From NCBI RefSeq assembly GCF_000005505.3, contig NC_016131.3, positions 34,959,001-35,023,000 of the forward strand: a stretch of DNA of 64,000 nt, read 5' to 3'. The position numbers were made by a program, and so were the translations under genes. Origin of the DNA: Brachypodium distachyon (taxonomy: Eukaryota; Streptophyta; Magnoliopsida; Poales; Poaceae). How positions within the stretch are numbered: position 1 is the first letter of the stretch; every line of letters begins with the position of its first letter. Shown piece by piece: positions 44,148 to 55,644 of this stretch. A model generated the notes under the pieces. The model was given only the letters and a program-made list of their open reading frames with translations. It had not been told where the DNA came from and did no database searches.

Positions 44148-44574
44148 TGTTGAAATTGTGATCCAAATTCTCAAGAAGGTGTTTCCCAGGACTGGAACTT
44201 CCGGTCTACTTCTGGTGTGGCGAAACTTCCACCCAACATCCGGCTCACCTCCGTATGTCTGTAGAGGTTGGTCCGGACAAGCCAGGAACTTCCGGCCCTA
44301 ACCCCAGAACTTCTGGGGTTCTTGATACGGATCTGTTTTGCCCTAATTCTCCTGGTATATATACCCCTTGTAAGCCGCCGTTTCGGGATGAGTTGCTTTC
44401 ATGAAATCTCCCAGGCATTGTAAAACTCCCCATATAGTGAAGTTTCACTAGCTGGTGCCCGTGGTTTTCCCTCTCGTTGTTTGAGAGGGTTTTCCATGTT
44501 AATTCCGTGTGTCCTTGTGCTATGATTTCTTCTCCATTCTTCATTCTTCATTCTTGCTTGTCGTGTTCATAACA
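44148..44574 (+). repeat. 5' LTR of copia element (427 bp)
   Basis: TGTTGAAATTGTGATCC ... GTTCATAACA. TATATATAC at 44355-44363. Repeated GGAACTTCCGG-type palindromes lie in its first third. Confidence 0.9.
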
Positions 44575-44576
44575 AG

Positions 44577-44588
44577 TGGTATCAGAGC
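44577..44588 (+). other. primer-binding site (initiator tRNA-Met)
   Basis: TGGTATCAGAGC, two bases after the LTR end, is complementary to the 3' end of plant initiator tRNA-Met. Confidence 0.9.
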
Positions 44589-44614
44589 TCCAGGTTTCGC
44601 CTAGGGTTTGCGAC

Positions 44615-47600
44615 ATGTCTACCTTGAAGTTCGATCTGCCGCAGCCGGACTACACCACACGATTCTCGTTGTGGCAAGCGAAGATGTGGGCGATTCTCGC
44701 CCGAACATCAGGTCTGGATGAAGCGCTTGATTCCTTCGGCAAGAAGGATGCAAAGGAGTGGACTGCCGAAGAGAAACGCAAACATCGTAAGGCTTGGTCT
44801 TTGATTCAACTTCATCTGTCCAATAATATTTTGTAGGAAGTGTTGGAGAAGAAATCTGTAGCAGCCCTGTGGCTGAAACTTGAATCGATCTGCATGTCTA
44901 AAGATCTAACCAGTAAGATACATGTAAAGATGAAGTTATTCACCCGTAAGCTGCAAGAAGGTGGATCGGTAATATCTCATATAACTATTTTTCGAGAGAT
45001 CGTTTCTGACTTGCAAGCTTTGGAGGTTAAGTATGATGATGAGGATTTAGCCATCTTACTCTTATGCTTGTTGCCTAGTTCCTATTAAAATTTCCGCGAT
45101 TTAATTCTTTACAGCCATGACTCTCTAACCCTTGCTGAGGTTTTAGAGGCATTTAGACAGAAAGAGAAGATGAAGTCTATGGTGCAGGACGATGGGTCAT
45201 CGTCAAAGGCTGAGGCTCTGCAGGTTCGTGGCAAGACCAAGCAAAGAAATAACAATTACGGCAACCGAGATAATAGCCGGGACGGAAAAGCTCGTTCAAA
45301 GTCCTGAGAAAAAGATAAGTTCTGCAGGTATTGTAAGAAAAATAATCATGTTATTGAGAATTGTTATAAACTGCAGAACAAGGAGAAAAGGAACGGTACC
45401 TACAAACCGAAAGACAAGTCCGATGGTAATGGTAAGGCCGCTGTCGTTTCTACCGACAGCTCTGAGGGTGAATGCCTCGTTGTTCTTGCTGCTTGTGCTT
45501 TCCGTGATGATGAATGGATTCTTGATACTTCATGTTCCTTTCATATTTGTTGTAACAAGGATTGGTTCAGTTCATATGAGTTTGTGCAGACTAGAGATTT
45601 TGTGCGTGTGGGCAATGACAATCCTTGTCATATTGTTGGCGTTGGGTCTGTTCAGATCAAGACCCATGTTGGCATGACACGCACACTGAAAGAGGTGAAG
45701 CACATACAAAGCATGGCCAGAAATTTGATCTCGCTTAGTACCATGGATTGTGACGGGTAAAAGTACGCCAGAGGGCGTAGACTTTTGAAGGTATTTAGAG
45801 GTTCTCTCATTCACATGATAGGTGATATGAATTCTACCAAATTATATGTTCTTAGAGGTAGCACTTTGCCTGGTTTTGCTGCTGCCGTTACACCTAATGA
45901 TTCTGATGATTGTGCTAAAATGAATCTGTGGCATATGCGTCTTGGGCATATGAGTGACCATGGGATGGCAGAGTTGGTCAAGAGAGAGCTGATCGATGGC
46001 TGCAACTTGAGTAATCTCGAGTTTTGTGAGCACTGCGTTTATGGTAAGCACAAAAGGGTTAAGTTCATTTCTTCCGTTCATACCACCAAAGGCATATTAA
46101 ATTATGTGCATGCTGATGTTTGGGGACCGTCACGTAAGACTTCTATTGGTGGTGCTAATTACATGCTTACCATTATTGATGATTACTTAAGAAAAGCTTG
46201 GCCTTATTTTCTGAAACACAAGTCTGATGTTTTTGGTGCTTTTAAAAGTGGAAAGCTATGGTAGAAAAGCAAAATGAAAGGAAGGTAAAAACTTTGCGTA
46301 CTGATAATGGTGGTGAATTTGTTTCTGATGAGTTTGAGGAGTTTTGCAGCAATGATGGTGTGGTTAGGCACTACATGGTTGCCCGTACTCCATAGCAAAA
46401 TGGCATGGCTGAGCGCATGAACAGAACCATCATCTCGAGGGCCCGTTGCATGCTGTCCAATGCAAGTTTGGACAGGCGTTTTTGGGGGCTGAGGCAGCTT
46501 CCACCGCATGCTACCTCATAAACAGGTCACCTTCTATTGCAGTTAACAAGAAAACTTCCATTGAAGTATGGTCTGGTAAACCTGTTGATTATTCACATTT
46601 GAGAGTTTTCGGTTGCACCGCTTGTGCTCACGTTGATAATGGAAAGCTAGTGCCTAGAGCTGTTAAGTGCATTTTTCTTTGCTATGGTTCTGGAGTTAAA
46701 GCTTTCCGGTTGTGGAATCCTGAAGCTAAAAAGATTTTGCTGAGCAGAAATGTTGTCTTTAATGAAAAAGTTATGTATCATGATACTTTGTCCACTGATG
46801 CTTCTCGCATTGAAGAGGAGAGACTTAGAGTGCAGGTGGAGCACGTTGATGAAATTGTTGACAATGATGATGCTCAGGTTGATCATGGTAATGATGATGG
46901 GAACAATGATGAAATAATGAGTATATTGTTCCACCCTCACCACCTATTTTGCAGCAACCCACATGGTCTATTGCAACTGACCGTCCGAAGAGAAATAAAG
47001 GTCCTCGCCCACGTTTAATTGAAGAGTGTGATTTTGTTTATTATGCTTTGAGTTGTGCAGAACAGGTGCAGCATGATAGTGAACCGGCCACATATAATGA
47101 AGTTGTTGTTTCCGGCGACCGTGTTAAGTGGTTGTCTGCCATGCAAGAGGAGATGCAATCTCTTGAGAAGAATGGCACATGGGATGTTGTGCCCTTGCCT
47201 AAACAAAAGAAAGCCGTTCGCTGCAAATGGATTTAGAAATGAGAGTTTGTCTCCTAATGAGCCTATGAGGTTTAAGACAAGGTTAGTGGCAAAAGGTTTC
47301 AGTCAGATACGAGGTATTGATTACATTGATGTGTTCTCTCCAGTGGTAAAGCATAGTTCCATTCGTATTTTGTTTGGTATTGTTGTTATGCATGATTTTG
47401 AGCTTGAGCAGTTAGATATGAAGACTGCATTTTTGCATGGAGAGTTTGAGGAGGAAATATATATGGACCATATGGACCAACCTGAAGGGTTCATAGTTCC
47501 TGGTAAAAAGAGGAGTTTGTGTGTAAGTTGAAGAAGTCCCTTTATGGTTCGAACCAATCTCCTAGACAGTGATATAAAAGGTTTTATTCATTTATGATCT

Positions 47601-48674
47601 CACGTGGCTTTAGTAGATCTCAGTATGATAGTTGTGTCTACATTAAATTTGTTGATGGATCACCTATATACTTGTTGTTATATGTTGAGGATATGTTAAT
47701 TGCTGCCAAGAGCATGAAAGTAATCACTATTTTGAAGTAACAACTAAGTAGTGAATTTGAGATGAAGGATCTTGGTGCTGCTAAGAAAATCCTAGATATG
47801 GAAATTAAAAGGACAGAAAATCTAGGTTGCTATTTCTTAGTCAACAAAGTTACATTGAGAAAGTTCTTCATCGTTTTAATATGCATGATGCAAAGTGTGT
47901 TAGTACTCCTATTGCTTCTCATTTCAAGTTGTCAGCGTTGCAATGTCCTACTTTTGATGAAGATATTGAGTACATGTCACGAGTTTTCTATTCTAGTGCT
48001 GTTGGTTCCTTGATGTATGCTATGATTTGGTCACGTGCTGATTTATCATATGCTATGAGCTTGGTCAGTCGTTACATGGTTAATCCCGGTAAAGAACATT
48101 GGAAAGCTGTTCAGTAGATTTTTCAGGTACCTCCGTGGCACATCCAATGTTTGCTTGAAATTTGGCCAGCCTGATGAGGGACTCGCTGACTATGAGAATT
48201 CAGATTTTGCCGCCGACTTGGATAAGAGGAGATTTTGCCGCCGACTTGGATAAGAGGAGATCCCTCACAGGTTACGTGTTCATGGTAGGTGGATGTGTTG
48301 TGAGTTAGAAGGCAACACTACAACCAGTTGTTGCCATCTACAACCGAAGCAGAATATATGGCTATTGCTGAAGCTTACAAAGAGTCTGTTTGGTTGAAGG
48401 GTTTATATGCTGAACTTTATCAAGATGTTTCTTGCATTAATCTGTTTTGTGACAGTCAAAGTGCTATTTACCTTACTAAGGATCAAATGCTCCATGAGAG
48501 AACCAGCACATTGATGTCAAGTATCATTTTGTTCGCGACGTTGTTGCACAAGGTAAATTGAAAGTATGCAAGATCAGCACTCATGATAATCCTGCTGATA
48601 TGATGACAAAGCATGTTCCTATTGCTAAGTTTGAGCATAGTTGGTATAATCTTTTAGCCCCTAGTGGTTTTTGA
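44615..48674 (+). pseudogene. copia gag-pol polyprotein, multiple stops and frameshifts
   Basis: gag starts MSTLKFDLPQPDYTTRFSLW (44615). The zinc knuckle CRYCKKNNHVIENC lies near 45325. The protease motif reads WILDTSCSFHIC, with serine where glycine is usual. Integrase has the HHCC-type LWHMRLGHMS and the D-D-E residues in YVHADVWGPS, TLRTDNGGEF and QNGMAERMNRT. RT has FKTRLVAKGFSQ, LDMKTAFLHGE and LYVEDMLIAA, where the catalytic YVDD has become YVED. RNase H has STTEAEYMAIAEA and [13 protein letters not shown]. Stops lie at about 44834, 45086, 45304, 45758 and 46393; frameshifts lie near 46240 and 47500, and a 28-bp tandem duplication (48203-48258) adds another. None of the products could be made whole. 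Confidence 0.9.
48203..48258 (+). repeat. exact 28-bp tandem duplication in copia RNase H
   Basis: Two consecutive identical copies of a 28-base unit beginning GATTTTGCCGCC. As 28 is not a multiple of three, it breaks the frame. Confidence 0.9.
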
Positions 48675-48753
48675 CGCTGAAAGTGTTTTCTTTGTTGATT
48701 CAGGAGTTGTTAATGTTCATGCTACAAGGAGAAATTTGTCTCAAAGTCAAGTT

Positions 48754-49199
48754 TGTTGAAGTTGTGATCCAAATTCTCAAGAAGGTGTTTCCCAGGACCA
48801 GAACCTCCGGTCTACTTCCTGTGGGGGCGGAACTTCCACCCAACATCCGGCTCGCCTCTGTGAAGCTACTGGAACTTCGCGTGAAGACTGCGGAGGTTAG
48901 TTCGGAACAAGCCCGGAACTTCCGGCCCTAACCCCGGAACTTCCGGGGTCCCCGATACAGATCTGTTTTGTCCTAATTCTCCTGCTATATATACCCCTTG
49001 TAAGCCGCCGTTTCGGGATGAGTTGCTTTCGTGAAATCTCGCAGGCGTTGTAAACACTCTCCATATAGTGAAGTTTCGCTGGCTGGCGCCCGTGGTTTTT
49101 CCCTCTCGTTGTTTGAGAGGGTTTTCCACGTTAAATCCGTATGTCCTTGTGCTGTGATTTCTTTTTCGTTCTTCGTTCTTACTTGTCACGTTCATAACA
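48754..49199 (+). repeat. 3' LTR of copia element (446 bp)
   Basis: TGTTGAAGTTGTGATCC ... GTTCATAACA, closely related to the 5' LTR but with scattered substitutions and a short extra segment near 48860-48885. The preceding purine tract is decayed. Confidence 0.9.
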
Positions 49200-49290
49200 T
49201 CTTATGCTTGTGATGTGGGAAATTTGTCGCGTTCATAACAACTTTATAGGATGGTACTTGTACTTCAATTGTCTGCCTAGGTAGATGTGG
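49200..49290 (+). pseudogene. LINE ORF2 C-terminal remnant, right part
   Basis: Continues the zf-RVT region from 44147: LVMWEICRVHNN. It decays into unrecognisable sequence by 49290. Confidence 0.6.
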
Positions 49291-49443
49291 TTTGTATTAC
49301 CAAAGATGGAAGGTAGATATCCAATTGGCAGCTCCGGAGCGTGGGGTCAACGAGAATGAGCGGATAGATATATATGACCAACGGTGGTACATGATTTAGT
49401 CAGGACCAGAATAACTTAATCTTACCTAAACCCAATGGTGGTA

Positions 49444-49556
49444 CTTCCTCCGATCCATATTAAGTGTGTCAAATTTGTCCAAATATGAATTTATCTATGC
49501 CTAAGAAACATCTAGATATATGTAATATTTTGACAATTAATATGGATCGAAGGGAG
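49444..49556. mobile_element. Stowaway MITE (113 bp)
   Basis: CTTCCTCCGATCCATATTAA and, inward from the right, CTCCCTTCGATCCATATTAA are near-perfect inverted repeats, flanked by TA. Confidence 0.85.
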
Positions 49557-49559
49557 TAC

Positions 49560-50660
49560 ATGATTTAGTCAAGACCAGGGGCCAATTGGCGCTATAGGGT
49601 AGAAGTTTAAAACGAGAAATTAAGAAAGCAAGCCCGGGACCAAACTAAAATTCCTTCAAAATTTAGCGAAGAAGAAAAAAATCTTCACGCGCTGTGCCTC
49701 GGTCTCCGCCCCTGGCAACCCAAGTGTGTTTAGTGGTTTAAACAATTGGCCCACCTCTTATAACCCTGAACAAAACAGTGCCTAAAAAATGAGAGAAAAC
49801 TTGAAACGACACTCCGAGATGTAGATCTATGGGTTGAAATAAAGTGACTTAAAACACTTCAGATTTCAGCCATCTTTGCAATTGACCCCTGGCAAATGGC
49901 AATCGCTAACAGCTAGCGAGGTACGTACTAGCTTTTGGCAGTGGTCCAGACGATGTACTGATCGATTATTAGATTACACATGTACATCAAAGGCAATACG
50001 ACATACACAAAGAGACATTTAGAAGTGGCTATATCGCAACTTTATACACGGAACTTTGATAGACTTGCCTTGGCTCTATCTTGTTAGACCTTTGCGGTTT
50101 AGTATTGTATAAGAAGCATTCTTAACTGATGGCGGTGGTCACTCAGAGGGAATATTACCTTGATCAGATGCATGCGATCTAACGTTAACATGCATGGTTA
50201 CTGCCAGGGCAAAAGGAATGTGACGTTATTACTACGGTGAAAAGTGTGCATGTATATAGCGACCATACGCAGTCTGCCGCCTTGAATGGAATTTAATTAC
50301 CCAAGTTTGCTGCTGCATTCACGCGTAGCAGGCCGGGTGCAAATGGTCGATCGAGCAGAGGGGGTTATGAAAATGTAAGGCGCCAGGCCAGCGAGAGAGA
50401 GTTAATACAATCTATACCTATCTAAAAAATACGAACCGTTTTTTTCACCGTCGTCTGTCAAACTTCGCATAAAATTAGTGGGTCCTCAGGATTGCATGTA
50501 TATTAGACTTACTAAGCCGCTGGTCCATTAACTGCACCGAATCTATCTATATATATCCCATAAAATTTATGAACCCCCAAAATTGAATGTATATTAGGCC
50601 TACTAAGCCGGCTGACCCATTACATGTACCGAAACTATCTATATCTATATATGTACCAAT
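49560..50660. other. intergenic DNA
   Basis: No gene or clear repeat recognised. Two similar stretches (50500-50560 and 50590-50650, both with TATTAG(A/G)C(T/C)TACTAAGCCG) indicate a local duplication. Confidence 0.4.
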
Positions 50661-50663
50661 GTA

Positions 50664-50776
50664 CTCCCTGTGATCCTAAATTCTTGACTCAAATTTGCCC
50701 AAATATAAATGCATGTATTCATAAAAAGCGTCTAGATACATGTAATATTTCGATAACAATTTAGGATCGGAGGGAG
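50664..50776. mobile_element. Stowaway MITE (113 bp), same family as 49444-49556
   Basis: CTCCCTGTGATCCTAAATTC and, inward from the right, CTCCCTCCGATCCTAAATTG, flanked by TA. The interior shares GTCTAGATACATGTAATATTT with the 49.4-kb copy. Confidence 0.85.
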
Positions 50777-50779
50777 TAA

Positions 50780-52914
50780 AAATTAAGGACCGTTCCACCT
50801 TATTTCCTCCCTTTTTCTCGTCAAGCCCCCGAGACCCACCTCGTCCGCCCGCACGCAAACTACTCCTTCGCCCACTCCAGACGGCTGAGCTACCCTCTCC
50901 TGGCGCAACCCAATAGGCGACCCTTCCTAATCCAACAAAAATACTTCTGACGCAGCGGAGAAAACACAATTAAAAACCCAAAGATATCTCTTCACACATT
51001 CAACCTTGCAACGGCAGATTGGTCATGCGATGCAGCATATGGTCCAGCATGTGGTGCCTCCTTCCATCCGAGAACCGGCGGCTCTGACATGCAAGCTCCA
51101 TCTTGTCAGACAACGTTTAAATTCAGAGAAAACAGGGGAACAGGTTCATTCTCTGAGCTCTCATCCCCGGCGTGTTTATCTGGGCCAACGGGAGCCGCTA
51201 CGATAACGCGCGCTAAGGCGGTTCAGCCATGATTATGGGAGATGATTGAGGAGGGAAAAGAAAGGGAATGGCCGTGGGATACGGTTCAAAGCACTTGGAC
51301 GGGTCACGGGCCGAGGAGGCATCATCGAGGGCGGAGATTGTGGCGGACGGCGCGTGTGTTTGCTGCTTTTGGCACGAGGAGGAAGACGGGCACGAGTCCT
51401 CCTGTGGGCATGAGCTTGGCGCTCCCGGGGAAGTTGGCCCAAGAGCAAGAACGGGTGTGGCTCAAAAAAAAAAAAGAAGAGAAAAGGAAGAGAAGACCCA
51501 ATAGTGGCTTGCCTGGATCGTGGCAATGCACGGGCATTCTGCTAGTTAATTAAATACTGAGCAATGCATGCAGCAAGGAGATTGAAGCTTGCTGTAAACC
51601 TCAGCTATTTCGTGCTACCACTCCAAGCATGCATGCTCCTATATCCATCGCTCCCTCTTCTTTCCTTGTCGTGGGATGATCAAGAGAGTGAAATATATAT
51701 ATATATAGCCTTCTCTTAAGTTTTGTTGGAATTAATGTTGGCGTCGACCTCCGCAGTCGTAAGATATAGTCCTGCAGTCTGCCGATGGCGACCTTAAGAT
51801 GATGCCCGGTAATATATATATTAAGGTTTCTTCCTGCACGAAAGTAGATGAGTATAATCCTCAACACCATCGGTGGCAATGGTACTGTTCGCGGTGCCGT
51901 CCAGATCTTCTCTAGAGGACATGTCTTGAAGTTTCAGCATTTGTTTTGCCTGCACCTTAATTATATCTTGGTGGTGTGTGCAGTCTTCTGCATGTTCCTG
52001 TGGCCCTTTGCTTGGAGAATAAAATGCAGTAAATTATCAACAACAACAAAATATATGATGTGTACCTCTTGTATAAATGTAACATGTTGACAGAAAAATT
52101 GTAGCTATACAAAGTTTTGTAACCGTTGGAGGACTGCACAAGAATTATCACCTTATAGATAAATGGAGTGGGCAAAAGTTGTCATCTAGGACCTTACATG
52201 TGGGTGAGAGCCTTGTCCGTTTTTCTATCAAGGACAATAGTCGGGCAATGGGGAGCTAAGCAATTAGGAACTATTGGGGAGATTAAGAAATTATGTAATT
52301 GATAGAATCAAGGGACTGCACGGGCTTGGGTTTCCTAATAATGACATCATGCGTTGTGCATGTCATTGGGTGATGAATTTGAAAAATTAGATTTTAGACG
52401 TGTGTGAATGGGCTGAGATCATCTGAATCACGCCTCACTCTTGCTTTTTTACATTAGTGGTGCATGATTTAACTTTCCAAACATGGTAGCTTGGCACCAC
52501 ATGCAAGAACCATGATGTTGCTGAATTAATCAGATGTGAAATGGTAATCACATCACAAAATATTGAATGACTTATAGGTTTTACTAAAACTTTGAATAAA
52601 AATATATCCCAATTTGTTTCTCCAAATTGAGTGAGCACTACTTGTTCCTTTTTTCAAATTAACAAGAACTAATTGCCTCGAACAGCAATCCAAACCCCGC
52701 CCCATCCCTCCAAGGCCATCTTCGATCGAGAGAATCTAGACAGACACTTACAATAAAAAAGTAGTCGTAGCCATAGTAGAAAGAGAAAAGTGTATTTTTC
52801 ATCTCTCAACTTGTTGAAAGGTACGTTAACGGTCCCTCAACTTTTTTTCGTATACTTTTCATCCCCCAATTGTCGAAACCGGACACCGGTGGTCTTTCAA
52901 CCCGTCTTAAGCAG
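50780..52914. other. intergenic DNA, no supported gene
   Basis: 51190-51540 has GC-rich ORFs on both strands with an A-run (51467-51478) but no domain. The rest is AT-rich. From 52790 the sequence takes on the character of the inverted-repeat structure that follows. Confidence 0.4.
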
Positions 52915-53449
52915 TTTCGGTGCCAACATGGCATGGTTTTTCCCCTGCTTGCCATGTGAGCATGCCATGTTGGCGTTTGGTTGATTATCTTGGTCGAAAC
53001 GAACCCTGGAGAGTCAACAAAAGTTATTGACCACAAACTATCACATTTTCTCCATCCGGCGCGGGTCTACTTGTGTGTTTTCTTGGTTTTCGAGACGAAA
53101 ACAAATGAACTGAAGGTATAAAAAAGAGTGAATTCCATTTTTGACCCTTAAGTTCCACTTTTTGATAGCTTTGGCTCCATTTAGTGGGTTTTCCTTTTTT
53201 CGACCCCATTTAGGAAAACTTGTATACCACCAATGACCCCATTTAGCAAAACTTGTGCCACTTGTGTTCCCATTTAAGATTTTTACCCTAATCCTCTTCA
53301 TCCTGAAGGTGAAACCCACTGTTCAGACCGACGTGGACGCGTATTTTCTCCTGGGCGTTTCCTACGCATCGCACGCTGCTTGTGAGACGGCCTGTACTTG
53401 GAGAAGTATGCTCGATCCGTTGGTTGTCTAGGTCCTTGGTGTGCTTGTG

Positions 53450-53620
53450 CTGGTGTTTGTTCCACATAGACCAAGTTTGTTTCTGTGATCGCATCGTCCG
53501 CTGGGAGCTCATAGGGCTTGGCAACTTTCTCTCAGATGGCGGAGCTTTGTGCCATGATGTATGCCTTCATCTTCGCGTTCCAGAACTAAAAATTAACACC
53601 ATCGAACAAACAGGGTTTGG
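53450..53620 (-). pseudogene. start of copia gag, truncated
   Basis: Downstream of the PBS on the minus strand the reading MKAYIMAQSSAI, TGA, EKVAKPYELPADDAITE resembles the N-terminus of copia gag proteins (typically ...WKxxMKAYI..). It stops at the left inverted-repeat arm. No other copia coding sequence is present here. Confidence 0.55.
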
Positions 53621-53682
53621 TAAAATACATATCCATATCTAGCAATTATAATCAATCGATAAAGATAAACTAAAAGGACCTT

Positions 53683-53694
53683 GCTCTGATACCA
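53683..53694 (-). other. primer-binding site of the minus-strand copia fragment
   Basis: TGGTATCAGAGC on the minus strand, two bases from the LTR end. Confidence 0.88.
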
Positions 53695-53696
53695 AT

Positions 53697-54881
53697 TGTG
53701 AGATCGAGATAGGCAATCAGAGGGAGAGGTGAATGATTGCGAGGAAGCAAATTAAAACTTTTCTCGAAAGTTCAAACCCTAAAACCCAAATATTTTCGTG
53801 AGAGTAAATCCAATGTAACTTTAGATAGGCTGAACAATAACTTACATACGAGTATGGAAAAGAAAGGTATTGAAATTATCTAACCAAAGCAACACGAATC
53901 AGCTCAATCGAACGTACGAATCAAAAGATATGATCAAAACGGTAGCAGCTGACAGAAAGTAATGAGGATCAATCTAGAACCACTTTCGTGAAATAACTTG
54001 AAAGATGAATTAATCGCAATCTTCCCTTAATCTCGTGAGAAACCTGTAGCAAAGTGTTAGAAAGATCAAGCACGAAGAATCCACGAATATCCGAGAAGAA
54101 CAGAGATGGTACCGCCAACGAATCTGTTTATTGCAACGATGTCGATCGATTACAAAAGATGCAACCATGCATCCAAGAACTCTCCAAGAATTGATCTAGA
54201 TGCAAAGCTCTGATTTCTCTCACGTCCAATCCAGAACACCTATGTCCCCGTCGTTGTTATGACCGTAGAGCCTGCATACAACCACAGATTGAGATGACTT
54301 AAAAAGCAAAGTTGTTTTTCTCGACGACGCGCACAACTTTCATGTGGACCACTTTTCAATCGGACGACATCTTGCTGATGCTATTGTCCAGTCTTTAAAC
54401 AGCTCTCAACCAGGCGGGACTGGATCTAGATGTTTTCACGTCGATGCCACTCCATGCCACCAACTCTTCTTGTGATATTTTCAAAACTCAACTATCATGC
54501 GTCAAAAATCTCCAATACCATACATCTCTGGTATAAACAATGTACGACAAACCGGTGCCTTCCCGGGTCATTGTAGCCTTTACCTCCATTGTTCCTTCGC
54601 ACGAACATCCCGCATGACATTGATCCTCGACCTCAGCTTCTCCTAAGCATCGTCCCTCAATCCCGTCATCGACCACGTTCCTCCAGCTCCCGGCAACACC
54701 TGAAACAAACACATAACTAACCAGTACGAGCACAAGTCCATGACTTGACTCGGGGTAAAAGTTCAACACAACTCACGCCGAAGATAAATGTCATTACATA
54801 AGTATCCATATTACCCACAGTATTCAAATCAATGTTTCACCTAAGCACTTTCTAATGTTACACATCACTTATGTTTTCACA
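53697..54881 (-). repeat. copia LTR inside the inverted-repeat element (1185 bp)
   Basis: Termini TGTGAGATCG and TTTTCACA on the plus strand. It is related over its full length to the solo LTR at 16841-18185. A primer-binding site adjoins its low-coordinate end, so this is a 5' LTR in minus orientation. Confidence 0.85.
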
Positions 54882-55209
54882 TAGTACAATATGGATCAAA
54901 AGTAAAGCTTTTGAGCGTGCGATGCGTAGGAAACGTCCATGACAAAATACGTGTCTAGTTGTCTTGCCGCGTCGGCCTGAACAATGGATCCCACCTGGAC
55001 GAAAAATCTTAAATGGGGTCATTAGTGGATCAAGTTTTGCTTAATGGGGTAAAAAAGGAAAAACCTACTAAATGGGGTCAAAGCTGTCAAAAAACTGAAA
55101 CTTATGAGTCAAAAATGGAATTCTCCTAAAAAAAAATCTAATCATGCCAGCGTGGCAAGTCAGTGGGAAAAACCATGTGCTATTGGCACCAAGACTAGAG
55201 TGGTTTTCT

Positions 55210-55644
55210 TTCTAACAATTTAATTATTTGATGTGACCAGCACTTACATGAAGATGCATAACAGAGTTATATTAATCATTCGTTAGCTCGATCTCTAGAG
55301 GTATGCCTTGAGCTGGCCTAGCAAGTATGGCCGATTTCAAGTGTTCCTGGTGGGGCCACTAACTGGCGCTCTCTCACGCTAGTCATCACTCATGCAGCCG
55401 TACCCGTACACAGCACGGTACATGGCATCAAATATTTATGTCATTTCGACCCTTCTCATGACGACCATGTCACCACAAGCAACGGCCGATCTCTCCATGC
55501 GAGCTGCTTAAAAAGGAGCAAAGGCTAGCTACCCAACATTCCACATACACACAAGCTAGTGACACAACCTTGTTTTCGATCTACGACCCCTGGCTACCTA
55601 GGACATAGCAAAGGTACGTTGGTTGTGCACGTACACCACTGATC
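55210..55644 (+). promoter_or_regulatory. upstream region of SPCH
   Basis: About 430 bp between the inverted-repeat element and the start codon. It contains CTTAAAAAGG (~55507), a weak TATA candidate, and CA-rich leader sequence. No firm motif assignment is possible. Confidence 0.4.

Larger units (their letters stand above)
44148..49199 (+). mobile_element. complete but inactivated Ty1/copia element (5052 bp)
   Basis: Both LTRs, PBS, gag, protease, integrase, RT and RNase H are present in canonical order. The flanks CCTTA (44143-44147) and TCTTA (49200-49204) form a 5-bp TSD with one mismatch. The element splits a LINE remnant. Multiple stops and frameshifts disable it. Confidence 0.92.
52915..55205. 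mobile_element. long inverted-repeat (Mutator-like?) element enclosing a copia fragment
   Basis: The left arm 53131-53383 (GAATTCCATTTTTGACCC ... CCTACGCATCGCACGC) and the right arm 55130-54911 read on the other strand are about 220-250-bp inverted repeats. A second, outer pair (52917-52975 and 55143-55205) shares GGTGCCAA...CATGGTTTTTCCC. No transposase is visible. Long TIRs suggest a non-autonomous MULE, but a target duplication could not be found, so the class is uncertain. Confidence 0.6.

Noticed and set aside
49220..49245. TTGTCGCGTTCATAACA after the copia element as a second LTR end
   Set aside because: It resembles the LTR terminus, but it falls in the LINE frame and the TSD already places the end at 49199; likely coincidence or a tiny conversion tract.
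51242..51553. 103-residue plus-strand ORF with a lysine run
   Set aside because: The run comes from a poly-A stretch; no homologous domain, and the minus strand is equally open.
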